Below are positions 55,403 to 62,021 of a DNA stretch of 64,000 bases, piece after piece. How positions within the stretch are numbered: position 1 is the stretch's first letter; each line of letters starts with the position of its first letter. Origin of the DNA: Oxalobacter vibrioformis. GTDB lineage: Bacteria; Pseudomonadota; Gammaproteobacteria; Burkholderiales; Burkholderiaceae_D. A model generated the notes under the pieces. That model saw only the letters and a list, made by a program, of their open reading frames with translations. It did no database searches and had not been told where the DNA came from. Made by a program: the position numbers and the translations under genes. The stretch covers positions 2,457,001-2,521,000 of the forward strand of contig NZ_CP098242.1 of the NCBI RefSeq assembly GCF_027118995.1. The letters are read 5' to 3'.

Positions 55403-55613
55403 CGAATAACCCTACAGTTTAGTCGGGTATTATTGAGAATGTTTTCACCTGTTTATTTCTATCTGCGTTTTTCGAGCCTCACTACCACCTCAGTACCACT
55501 TTAGTTCCCCTTCAGAGACTATTTAAGGCCCCTAGAAGCCTCCAAAAGACACCTCAGGCTACTACCCTGCGCTGAAGCATTAAAAGCGCTCTACGGGCCT
55601 CTAATTAAAAAGA

Positions 55614-55639
55614 CACCCAAAGAGACACTAAAGAGGTGG
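55614..55639 (+). promoter_or_regulatory. Candidate phage RNA polymerase promoter (copy d)
   Basis: CACCCAAAGAGACAC then TAAAGAGGTGG equals copy b at 23 of 26 positions. It lies about 100 bases before the first early gene. Confidence 0.65.
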
Positions 55640-55696
55640 CATGGCTGTCACAGTCGGTTACTGTAGATAGTCTGATGATCCACGGGGGCCAGCTTG

Positions 55697-55705
55697 TGCT
55701 ATATT
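55697..55705 (+). promoter_or_regulatory. Extended -10 promoter of the first early gene
   Basis: TGC followed by TATATT (55700-55705) forms an extended -10 element about 30 bases before ATG 55735, with AAAGGGGGG as ribosome site. The -35 region is weak. It would let the host polymerase transcribe the small secreted protein and the HTH gene. Confidence 0.5.
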
Positions 55706-55734
55706 TTATTCTCTATTAAAGGGGGGATAAGATC

Positions 55735-56121
55735 ATGATTAAACGCTGGGTAGCTTTAGGGGTTCTAATGAGTGTCTTTAGTTTGTCCTGGGGGCAGGCT
55801 GTGTGTGATGGTAAGCAAGGGCTAAGCGCGTACGGAAAATGCGCTCGTAAAGAGCTGGCGGTCGTGGATGCCCAGATTATGCTAAATAGGGACGCACTTA
55901 TTAGCCTTTTGCCAGCACAAGAGAATAAGAACAGAGCTAAAGTTTGGTTTGAATCCTTTGATACAGATTCTATAGCCCGTTGTAAGTTTTATTGGGGAAT
56001 AACAGTAGAACAGAAAAATAAAGCCAACATGGAAGCAGGCTGTTTATATGCGATGCGCCTCAATCATTTACAAGAGATTACTAGCTCTATATCCAACATG
56101 TCAAAGGCTTTTGTACAGTGA
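55735..56121 (+). CDS. Small secreted protein, LprI/DUF1311-like
   Basis: The 128-residue protein has a signal peptide (MIKRWVALGVLMSVFSLSWG, cleavage near QAVC). The mature part has four cysteines (AVCDGKQGLSAYGKC, RCKFYW, AGCLYAMRL) and Leu/Ala-rich helices, a pattern like the DUF1311/LprI family, some of which are lysozyme inhibitors. It shares a transcript with the HTH gene, and so may be made by the lysogen. Confidence 0.65.
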   Translation: MIKRWVALGVLMSVFSLSWGQAVCDGKQGLSAYGKCARKELAVVDAQIMLNRDALISLLPAQENKNRAKVWFESFDTDSIARCKFYWGITVEQKNKANMEAGCLYAMRLNHLQEITSSISNMSKAFVQ

Positions 56122-56126
56122 TTGTA

Positions 56127-56333
56127 ATGAAACAGCCTACCCCAGATGATCTAAAGAACCTCCTAAGGCTGCACGGGATTACCCGGCAGCAGTGTGCTGA
56201 CTTGTTGCATGTCAAACTTGCTACAGTCCATAGCTGGTGCGACCCTATTACATCCTCAAAACATCGTAAGATGCCCCTCATGGGATGGGAACTGCTGAAC
56301 ATAAAGCTGGCTACCTTCACCCAAAGCAAGTAG
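56127..56333 (+). CDS. Small HTH regulator, candidate repressor
   Basis: The 68-residue product (from ATG 56127; GTG 56118 overlaps the previous stop) has the helix-turn-helix pattern LKNLLRLHGITRQQCADLLHVKLATVHSWC and the family ending KMPLMGWELLNIKL, as in small XRE-type phage proteins. Palindromic operator-like sites start at its stop codon and cover the early promoter. It is the best candidate for the lysogeny repressor or its Cro-like partner. Confidence 0.75.
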   Translation: MKQPTPDDLKNLLRLHGITRQQCADLLHVKLATVHSWCDPITSSKHRKMPLMGWELLNIKLATFTQSK

Positions 56334-56449
56334 TTACATAGTTACCATTTATTTTAAGGATTCTTGATCTAGGTCAAGGATTCTTTCCGTTCTCCTATTG
56401 ACTGGTAACAAAGTTACTATTGATAATGGTGTAATAGTAACAAAGTAAC
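56333..56449 (+). promoter_or_regulatory. Early promoter with three operator-like sites
   Basis: TTGACT (56398-56403) and GATAAT (56422-56427) are 18 bases apart. GTAACAAAGTTAC (56405-56417) is a palindrome in the spacer. GTAACAAAGTAAC (56437-56449) lies just after the expected transcription start, and GTTACATAGTTAC (56333-56345) lies at the end of the HTH gene. A further inverted repeat, CTTGA/TCAAG, lies near 56363-56378. A repressor at these sites would block the early operon. Confidence 0.75.
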
Positions 56450-56480
56450 CACCAACAATAACAGCTTAGGAGAACCTTAA

Positions 56481-56681
56481 ATGACCGTATACATCTTCAA
56501 AGAACAACAGAACATCAACAGCCAAGTGCAGGGCACCCGATTCAGCGCAAGAAGCCTCACAGCAGCTAAAAGGGCCGCTGAATCTGCCCGGGTGTATCAA
56601 AACACTGTACTGACCATCGCATACGAGACCGGTGAAATTGTCTCTGTGAAGGTGGCTGGTAAATGGCAAGACACTAATTAA
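56481..56681 (+). CDS. Early phage protein, 66 residues
   Basis: ATG 56481 follows TTAGGAGAA. It is the first gene after the early promoter. The product (VYIFKEQQNINSQVQGTRF, SLTAAKRAAESARVYQNT) resembles small strand-helix phage proteins with the form Y-x-F-K-x-Q-x. The function is unknown; early genes often modify the host. Confidence 0.65.
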   Translation: MTVYIFKEQQNINSQVQGTRFSARSLTAAKRAAESARVYQNTVLTIAYETGEIVSVKVAGKWQDTN

Positions 56682-56695
56682 TAGGAGAACACATC

Positions 56696-57019
56696 ATGGA
56701 CCCAATATTACAAAACCACGTCAACCGAATTGCCCAGCACCTCACTGAAGGTTTCCCTGAAGACTACCTAAATGAATGTGGTGAGCCTATGGACGCTCTC
56801 GATTATCTCCAAGACGCTTTGGACATCCAATACATAGTCGATGGGAACCGTACATATCTTGCGGCCCGGGTGCTGGTGGCTTTTGGAGGGCCAAACATCT
56901 GGATTAACACCCAGACAGGCTATGTAGAGGGTTATTGGGGAGGGGAGGCTGTGGAAGCCCCCTTCATAGACAACATCGGTATTGATGAGGCTTTAGAAGA
57001 ACTTTGGAATTGCTACTAA
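56696..57019 (+). CDS. Early acidic phage protein, 107 residues
   Basis: ATG 56696 has AGGAGAA upstream. The product is strongly acidic (GFPEDYLNECGEPMDALDYLQDAL) with a central strand part (YLAARVLVAFGGPNIWINTQTG) and acidic end. Such proteins are frequent in early phage operons, some acting as DNA mimics, but no family is certain. Confidence 0.65.
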   Translation: MDPILQNHVNRIAQHLTEGFPEDYLNECGEPMDALDYLQDALDIQYIVDGNRTYLAARVLVAFGGPNIWINTQTGYVEGYWGGEAVEAPFIDNIGIDEALEELWNCY

Positions 57020-57029
57020 AGCCCTCTCT

Positions 57030-57056
57030 CATGCCTCTAAAGACACCTTAGGGGCA
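57030..57056 (+). terminator. Hairpin between early genes
   Basis: ATGCCTCTAA and TTAGGGGCAT pair (one T-G) around AGACACC. GTGTTTTT follows at some distance. It could be a weak terminator or processing stem. Confidence 0.5.
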
Positions 57057-57097
57057 TCTGTGAGTGTTTTTACTGATAACCAAAAGGAGAAATCAAA

Positions 57098-57508
57098 ATG
57101 GACAGACCGATTTACGTTATTGACGGCATCAACAAGACTGCTGAACAGGATGATTTTGAACAGGGCTGTATTCTCAGCTCTGGTTATTCAACATACATCG
57201 CACAGTCTTTCTACGGGAATACCCCACGGGAAGCCATAGAGCAATTTATGGATTTCGTAGGCCTTGATCCTTCGAGTGATGAAGATTGCCAAAGCGTTCT
57301 CATCAATGCTTGTGACGAAACCGGGCGGGTGGATATCCAAGTGCATGAAACCCCAGAGGGATGTCGCCCTGATTCAGAACATCTTGAGGAATGGAAAGCA
57401 GGTAAAGAAAGGCTGTGGCTTTGTGATTACTCAGGATATCTTTACCAGCAGGCTAAGACACCTGTAGACCTTGTAAGGGTTCCTGCGATTGCCGGTAGAT
57501 ATTCCTAA
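57098..57508 (+). CDS. Early acidic phage protein, 136 residues
   Basis: ATG 57098 has AAAAGGAGAAA upstream. The product (DRPIYVIDGINKTAEQDDF, SFYGNTPREAIEQFMDFVG) is acidic and has a Cys-containing middle. The function is unknown. Confidence 0.65.
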   Translation: MDRPIYVIDGINKTAEQDDFEQGCILSSGYSTYIAQSFYGNTPREAIEQFMDFVGLDPSSDEDCQSVLINACDETGRVDIQVHETPEGCRPDSEHLEEWKAGKERLWLCDYSGYLYQQAKTPVDLVRVPAIAGRYS

Positions 57509-57518
57509 GAGGCTAGCC

Positions 57519-57695
57519 GTGATTAACGAAATCATCAACAAACTGGACTCCCACTGTTACGACAGCGAGTTTGCTGTAAACGAGATCATAAGTGACCTTG
57601 AGTGGCTCCAAAGAGATATCAAGGAAAAACTGAAGTGGTTCCGGAAGATGGAAAGAGAACACTTAAAGCAAGTCAAAAGAGATAACGAAAGGTAA
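57519..57695 (+). CDS. Early phage protein, 58 residues, coiled coil
   Basis: I chose GTG 57519 because AAGAGG lies six bases upstream; TTG 57489 in the same frame overlaps the previous gene. The product is a charged helix (EIISDLEWLQRDIKEKLKWF) of likely coiled-coil form. The function is unknown. Confidence 0.55.
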   Translation: MINEIINKLDSHCYDSEFAVNEIISDLEWLQRDIKEKLKWFRKMEREHLKQVKRDNER

Positions 57696-57698
57696 CCC

Positions 57699-58172
57699 AT
57701 GAACACCACACACAAATATTGGCATGTATCCGGCTGTGGACGTTTAGAAATACAGCTAACACTTGAGCAGGCAAACTACGGCTACCACTCAGGGCAATGT
57801 TATGAAGATGTAAAGGCCCTCATGCTGGCCCCCGAGATAAAGACGCAACTGGACCAGATGGATGAAAACAGCTTGCGTGATGTGGTCTCCGAGTATTCCG
57901 ACTGGGATGTAACAGATCATGAGGAAAACAAAATCAAATTCCTGTGGCTTGCCTCTGCGGACATTGTAGAAAGAAGCTGCACCGGGTTTGACTTCGGGGA
58001 GTTGAGTAGTGAAGCCCAGCAGACAGCCATAGACAACTATCTGGAATCCGAACCACCACTTATAGATGATGCTACAGGGGAGCCTGTAGAGGAAACTGAA
58101 GCTGATGCAAGGGATTTCCTGATGAATGTCTACATAGACCGGCGGTATACCGCTGATGGTTTTGAAGTGTGA
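57699..58172 (+). CDS. Early acidic phage protein, 157 residues
   Basis: ATG 57699 follows GAAAGGTAACCC. The product is acidic, with a motif common in phage early proteins (FDFGELSSEAQQTAIDNYL) and an acidic end (DDATGEPVEETEADARDF). The charge suggests a DNA-mimic or antirestriction role, but this is inference. Confidence 0.65.
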   Translation: MNTTHKYWHVSGCGRLEIQLTLEQANYGYHSGQCYEDVKALMLAPEIKTQLDQMDENSLRDVVSEYSDWDVTDHEENKIKFLWLASADIVERSCTGFDFGELSSEAQQTAIDNYLESEPPLIDDATGEPVEETEADARDFLMNVYIDRRYTADGFEV

Positions 58173-58186
58173 GAAAGGAACCACTA

Positions 58187-58369
58187 ATGAAAAACCTTAG
58201 CACCGCCCAAAGAAACATCCTGAGAGACACTCTGGAAGAGCAAGTCCACCAGCTTATAGTTTCAGGAAACCAAGCAGTAAACAATCGGCATTTTGTGCTG
58301 GCCCTAAGGCAGGGGGCAAAGGCTGAAGAATTACAAGAGATCATTTCACAGCTTCGCTGGGATGATTAA
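58187..58369 (+). CDS. Early helical protein, 60 residues
   Basis: ATG 58187 has AAAGGAACC upstream. A GTG at 58169 overlapping the previous stop is also open. The product is helical (LSTAQRNILRDTLEEQVHQLI, AKAEELQEIISQLR-like end). The function is unknown. Confidence 0.55.
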   Translation: MKNLSTAQRNILRDTLEEQVHQLIVSGNQAVNNRHFVLALRQGAKAEELQEIISQLRWDD

Positions 58370-58389
58370 CAACTAAAGGAGATAACAAA

Positions 58390-58578
58390 ATGCAAGATAT
58401 TAAACAAACACCTGCTATGAACGCTGCACTGGAAGAGCTGGCCGATTTTAGTAGGGCGAAAAGGGAGCTGACACTGGCAGGCCTTGAGGGGTTCTATGCC
58501 AAGTGGTTGCAACCAGATGAAAACCGTCTGGCAGCTATTTGCATAAATGAGTGTCTGAATCAAGTCGAATTTAAATGA
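58390..58578 (+). CDS. Early protein, 62 residues
   Basis: ATG 58390 has AAAGGAGATAACAA upstream, a strong site. The product (AALEELADFSRAKRELTLAG) is helical. Its TGA overlaps the next ATG. The function is unknown. Confidence 0.6.
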   Translation: MQDIKQTPAMNAALEELADFSRAKRELTLAGLEGFYAKWLQPDENRLAAICINECLNQVEFK

Positions 58579-58997
58579 CACCCAAAGACATTAAAAGCCG
58601 CATCTTTAATCTACTCAAGGAATCCCCCAGAACCGTCCAGGCACTCGCAGTCCGCCTAATACAACCACCGGCAACCATTAGGGCAGCTTTGGAGGCCCTG
58701 CGAAAGGAAACTAAAAGGGTTCGTGTGGTTGGCTGGGATTTAAGAGCCGCTGGGGATTGCAGGCTTTGGGGAGTTGGTGAGAAACGCAATACTAAAGGAG
58801 AAAAGAACATGGAAAAGATCATTATTGATAGTATGGTCAACCAATATTCAGGTGCCAGCACAGGCCGATATAACGCCTCTTTACTGACAGCTGCATTAGG
58901 CCCAGAGCGTCAATACGATGTTATGGAGTTTGGGGAACAGCTTCAGGAATCTGTAGCTGAGCACCTTCATCATGCCCAGGCGGCCCGCTTCATTTAA
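58575..58997 (+). CDS. Winged-helix protein with a possible internal start, 140 residues
   Basis: Residues 1-70 have a winged-helix pattern (IKSRIFNLLKESPRTVQALAVRL, PATIRAALEALRKETKRVRVVGWDL). At 58809 an in-frame ATG lies eight bases after AAAGGAGAAAA; it would give a separate 62-residue product (from MEKIIIDSMVNQ). Either one protein or a nested pair is made. A DNA-binding role for the first part is likely. Confidence 0.65.
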   Translation: MTPKDIKSRIFNLLKESPRTVQALAVRLIQPPATIRAALEALRKETKRVRVVGWDLRAAGDCRLWGVGEKRNTKGEKNMEKIIIDSMVNQYSGASTGRYNASLLTAALGPERQYDVMEFGEQLQESVAEHLHHAQAARFI

Positions 58998-59026
58998 CCA
59001 ATAGTTTCGCTAAGGAGACTAATAGC

Positions 59027-59170
59027 ATGTATAAACAAACTTACAAAGACCTTATTGTGGGGCACGTGGAAGATACTACGGGGGCACCTGAAGCTGGAGA
59101 CAGCTACGTGGATACGTTCATCGTGATTGCCTTTGTTGTGGCCGTTATCGTGGCTATGGCTGTCCTGTGA
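59027..59170 (+). CDS. Small membrane protein, 47 residues
   Basis: ATG 59027 has AAGGAG upstream. The product ends in a hydrophobic segment (FIVIAFVVAVIVAMAVL), so it is a single-pass inner-membrane protein with its N-terminus probably in the cytoplasm. Short membrane proteins in early operons can act in superinfection exclusion, which is inference. Confidence 0.6.
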   Translation: MYKQTYKDLIVGHVEDTTGAPEAGDSYVDTFIVIAFVVAVIVAMAVL

Positions 59171-59251
59171 TTGCCGTCCGGGCTGTGGAAATGGGTTGTT
59201 TACAAATGTCCTTTGCATCTTTAAAGTTATCTTCTTTTAGAGGGGACCATT

Positions 59252-59605
59252 ATGTCAGCACCAGAAAACTACAGCAGGACGGTAGGGAACCTTCAGGGGG
59301 CACTTCAGGCCATGGCAAAGGAGTTTAATAACTCTGACTTGTCTATGCCAAGAATGCTTGTGTTCCTTGAAGTGGCCCAGCGTGGTGAAATGACCCACAT
59401 TGAATTGAGCAGGGCTTTGGGATACCCCAAGGCCACCATCTCTAGAAATGTGGTGTTGCTCTCTCGGTTAGGACTTCTAACCAACTATGAATACGACGAT
59501 GACAGGCGATATAGGACTATCGCTTTAACAAAGAGGGGCCAATCAGCACTAAATAGAATTTTAAATCATTTAAGTGTGAAAGGAGGGGACAATAATGTTG
59601 ATTAG
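59252..59605 (+). CDS. MarR-like winged-helix regulator
   Basis: The 117-residue protein shows MPRMLVFLEVAQRGEMTHIELSRAL, KATISRNVVLLSRLGLLTNYEYDDDRRYRTIALTKRG, the MarR winged-helix with its DDRR wing. GAGGGGACC precedes the ATG. It overlaps the integrase gene by 11 bases and may control integration or excision, like an excisionase or a regulator. Confidence 0.85.
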   Translation: MSAPENYSRTVGNLQGALQAMAKEFNNSDLSMPRMLVFLEVAQRGEMTHIELSRALGYPKATISRNVVLLSRLGLLTNYEYDDDRRYRTIALTKRGQSALNRILNHLSVKGGDNNVD

Positions 59606-60614
59606 GCGTAATGGTATCTGGTGGGTTGACACAACACTCCCATGTGGAAAGAGGATCAGGAAGTCTCTGAAAACTCGTAATAGGGGAGAGGCCACCTTGA
59701 GGGTGCCTGAGGCCCTTCGTGAGGAGGTTTCGTCAGGCCCAGCAGTCTCTCTAGAGGAACCGTTAAAGCCCCGGACAGTCAGCCTGAGGGAGGCCTTTAT
59801 CAGGTGCATGAGGGAAAGAGAACAGTGGAGAACCAGCAAGAGCCCAAAGACACTGGAGGGGAACTTCAGGGCCTTGGCAGCTTACTTTGGGGAACACGCG
59901 GACCTTTCAGAAATTCCACGGCCACGCGCTGTTGATTATGTTGAGTGGCTCCGGGAAACTAACCCAGACATCAGCCCGTCAACAGTAAACCAAAGGCTGT
60001 CCCTCTTGTCAGTTTTAATTGAAGCTGCGGCTTATAACTGGGGGCACCCGCTGTCCCCTTATAAAATGCCCAGAGCGAAACCAAGGCAGGGCCGGAAGCG
60101 TATCCTGAATAAGCAGGAAGAGGAAAACCTCCTTGCATATTTTCAGGACAACTACCGGATGAGGAAGCTGGTTGAGTGCCTCCTTGATACCGGCTGTAGG
60201 CTGTCTGAAATGCTGGAGCTTGATGTCAATAAAGATGTTAAGTGGGAATGGAACATGCTGTTTATCTGGAAGAACAAGGCAGACAGTCCCAAGCAGATTC
60301 CCATGACAGAGAGGGTGCTCAAGGCACTCAGAGAAACCCCAAGGGGAGCTAAGAACCCCTTTGAGGGGCTTACGGTGCACTCAGCAGATAAGCACTTTGC
60401 TAAGGCAAGGGAAGCCCTGGGCTTTCAGGATGATAAGGAGTTTGTTTTACACGCCTTACGCCATACGGTAGCCAGTAGATTAGCTGCCAAGGGTGTGGAT
60501 GCTTTCAAGATACAGGCCTTCATGGGCCACCGAAACATCCAGACCACTCAGCAGTATGTGACCCTCTATGGGGAGCACCTTAAGGACCTCCCACAGGTAA
60601 TTGAGGGGTACTAA
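59595..60614 (+). CDS. int: Tyrosine recombinase integrase
   Basis: The enzyme integrates the phage at tRNA-Asn. The 339-residue protein has an Arm-type N-terminus, a SAM-like core-binding domain (LREAFIRCMREREQW) and the catalytic domain with R202 (GCRLSEML), H286 and R289 (HALRHT), H312 (GHRNIQTT) and Y321 (QQYVTL). It ends 125 bases before attR. ATG 59595 has GAGGGGA upstream. Confidence 0.96.
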   Translation: MLIRRNGIWWVDTTLPCGKRIRKSLKTRNRGEATLRVPEALREEVSSGPAVSLEEPLKPRTVSLREAFIRCMREREQWRTSKSPKTLEGNFRALAAYFGEHADLSEIPRPRAVDYVEWLRETNPDISPSTVNQRLSLLSVLIEAAAYNWGHPLSPYKMPRAKPRQGRKRILNKQEEENLLAYFQDNYRMRKLVECLLDTGCRLSEMLELDVNKDVKWEWNMLFIWKNKADSPKQIPMTERVLKALRETPRGAKNPFEGLTVHSADKHFAKAREALGFQDDKEFVLHALRHTVASRLAAKGVDAFKIQAFMGHRNIQTTQQYVTLYGEHLKDLPQVIEGY

Positions 60615-60620
60615 AGTGGG

Positions 60621-60666
60621 CGGTAGGGGTTGACATTGGAAATTCATCTGATTAAACTCCCTACCG
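60621..60666 (+). promoter_or_regulatory. Inverted repeat with -35-like box between int and attR
   Basis: CGGTAGGG (60621-60628) and CCCTACCG (60659-60666) are complementary. Between them lie TTGACA (60630-60635) and, 17 bases later, TAAACT, a weak promoter candidate that points to attP and, in the free phage, to RNA polymerase. Confidence 0.45.
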
Positions 60667-60739
60667 GAATTGCATGGATTTAGTTTTGTGACTTAATTTT
60701 TAACCCATAACTAAGCCAGACACTGAACGTTTCCCGACC

Positions 60740-60789
60740 ACGGACTGTTAATCCGCAGGTCCCTGGTTCGAGCCCAGGTCGGGGAGCCA
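60740..60789 (+). repeat. attR, 50-bp direct repeat
   Basis: The 50 bases equal attL at 19192-19241 without a mismatch. Here only the 3' part of the tRNA is present, followed by the original host terminator. Confidence 0.95.
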
Positions 60790-60796
60790 GAATACG

Positions 60797-60829
60797 AAAA
60801 GGCCCACATGAAAATGTGGGCCTTTTTTT
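60797..60829 (+). terminator. Original host tRNA-Asn terminator
   Basis: AAAAGGCCCACAT pairs with ATGTGGGCCTTTT around GAAA, with further T. Before integration it would have followed the tRNA-Asn gene directly. Confidence 0.9.
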
Positions 60830-60925
60830 GTTTTTTTGATGTATCTGATCTGATGATATAGCCGACCTTGATGAGATATTTTATATGATAAAGTTTTCAG
60901 GGCTAATAACAAGACTTACTCAAAT

Positions 60926-61909
60926 ATGAAAACCGAAGCATGGTGCTGGCATGAAAAAGGAGAACCAACCGATCTGATACTTGAAAGCGTCGAGCTTGGC
61001 AATCTGGCAGCAGATGAGGTGCTGGTCGAAAACCGGATCATCAGCTTGAATCCTGTCGATTGGAAACTGATCGAGTGGGGGCATCCCGAGTGGAAAGACA
61101 GGCATATTCCGGGCGTGGATGGCATGGGCATTATTACCGCCCTGGGGGAAAATGTTTGCCACCTTGAAAAAGGGATGCGCGTCTGTTATCACGCGGATCT
61201 GACACGCAACGGTTCCTTCAGCCGTCATATCCGCATGAAAGCCAATACCCTGATGCGTGTGCCTGATAACTGCAGTGATGAGGATGCGGCGGCATTTCCC
61301 TGTCCCTCATTAACCGCCTGGCAGGCATTTCAAAAAACACCTTCCCTGAAAGGAAAAAACGTGCTGGTCAACAGCGCAGGCGGTTCGGTCGGGTATTTCC
61401 TGACCCAGTTGCTGCTCAAAGAAGGCGCTCACCTTGTGGTCACCGCCAGCGAAAAGCATCATGAACATCTGATCCGGCTGGGCGTGCAGCATGCAGTGGA
61501 TTACCGCGATCCCGATTGGCTGCATAATCTGGGGGAGATCAGGCCGGCCGGTTTTCATGCCGCCTTTGACATGGTGAGCGGGGAGGCGGCCACGCAATTG
61601 GCTGGTTTGCTGGATTACTACGGGCACCTTGTTGCCGTGCAGGACCGCGTGGAAAAAAATCCGGTTGCCCCGTTTACCACCTGCATATCCCTTCACGAAA
61701 TCGCGCTGGGCGCTTTTCACCGGTTCGTAAACCCCGAGCAGGTTCATGAGCTGATGTCCACCGGAGAGCGATTACTGCATGCTGTTGGCCAGGGCGAGTA
61801 TCTGCTGAGAGAGCAGACGGCCGATGTGTTTGAAAATCTTCCCCAACATCTGGCAAAGATGAAAAAAGCCCGCCATGATCTGAAATACCTGATCAGGGTC
61901 AGCCATTGA
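60926..61909 (+). CDS. MDR-family zinc-independent oxidoreductase (quinone reductase-like)
   Basis: The 327-residue protein is a medium-chain dehydrogenase/reductase: a GroES-like front (LNPVDWKLIEWGHPEWK, PGVDGMGIITALGENV) and a Rossmann half with NSAGGSVGYFLTQLLLKEGA. Structural-zinc cysteines are missing, which fits the quinone-reductase/YhdH-like branch. The cofactor is probably NADPH. The substrate is unknown. Confidence 0.85.
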   Translation: MKTEAWCWHEKGEPTDLILESVELGNLAADEVLVENRIISLNPVDWKLIEWGHPEWKDRHIPGVDGMGIITALGENVCHLEKGMRVCYHADLTRNGSFSRHIRMKANTLMRVPDNCSDEDAAAFPCPSLTAWQAFQKTPSLKGKNVLVNSAGGSVGYFLTQLLLKEGAHLVVTASEKHHEHLIRLGVQHAVDYRDPDWLHNLGEIRPAGFHAAFDMVSGEAATQLAGLLDYYGHLVAVQDRVEKNPVAPFTTCISLHEIALGAFHRFVNPEQVHELMSTGERLLHAVGQGEYLLREQTADVFENLPQHLAKMKKARHDLKYLIRVSH

Positions 61910-62021
61910 TCAATTGGCGTCTCCTTCTTGCCGATTTTGCCACAATCACTTGCAGCAGGCAGGCAGTTTTCGATACAGTAGGGGAATAGCCCATCCACCA
62001 GATCTTTTCCCACACCATACG

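Larger units (their letters stand above)
55047..55734. other. Non-coding structured region, likely phage genome-end region
   Basis: No convincing gene is present in these 688 bases. They hold several inverted repeats: CCACCTCA/TGAGGTGG (55061-55119), GTCACAGT/ACTGTAGA hairpins at 55263 and 55647, ACGGA/TCCGT near 55317, an intrinsic terminator (55355-55402), the 19-base repeat (55587-55605), promoter motif d and an extended -10 promoter. In T7-like phages the DNA after terminase carries the terminal repeat and early promoters. In a prophage only one copy is expected, so the ends cannot be placed by eye. Confidence 0.55.
19192..60789 (+). mobile_element. Complete T7-like temperate prophage
   Basis: The 41.6-kb region between the att repeats has all genes on the plus strand and holds a single-subunit RNA polymerase, T7-type replication genes, the T7 structural order from portal to terminase, a tyrosine integrase, three tRNAs and an early region. 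No gene in the essential set is visibly broken, so it may be inducible. The gene order is the linear phage order opened at attP, which lies between integrase and RNA polymerase. Integrase-bearing T7-like phages are known from marine and pseudomonad hosts but are a minority. Confidence 0.95.

Noticed and set aside
55491..55520. Reverse-strand promoter motif (GGGGAACTAAAGTGGTAC)
   Set aside because: It resembles the phage motif, but lacks the CACCC half and would oppose all phage genes; it is probably a decayed copy or chance.
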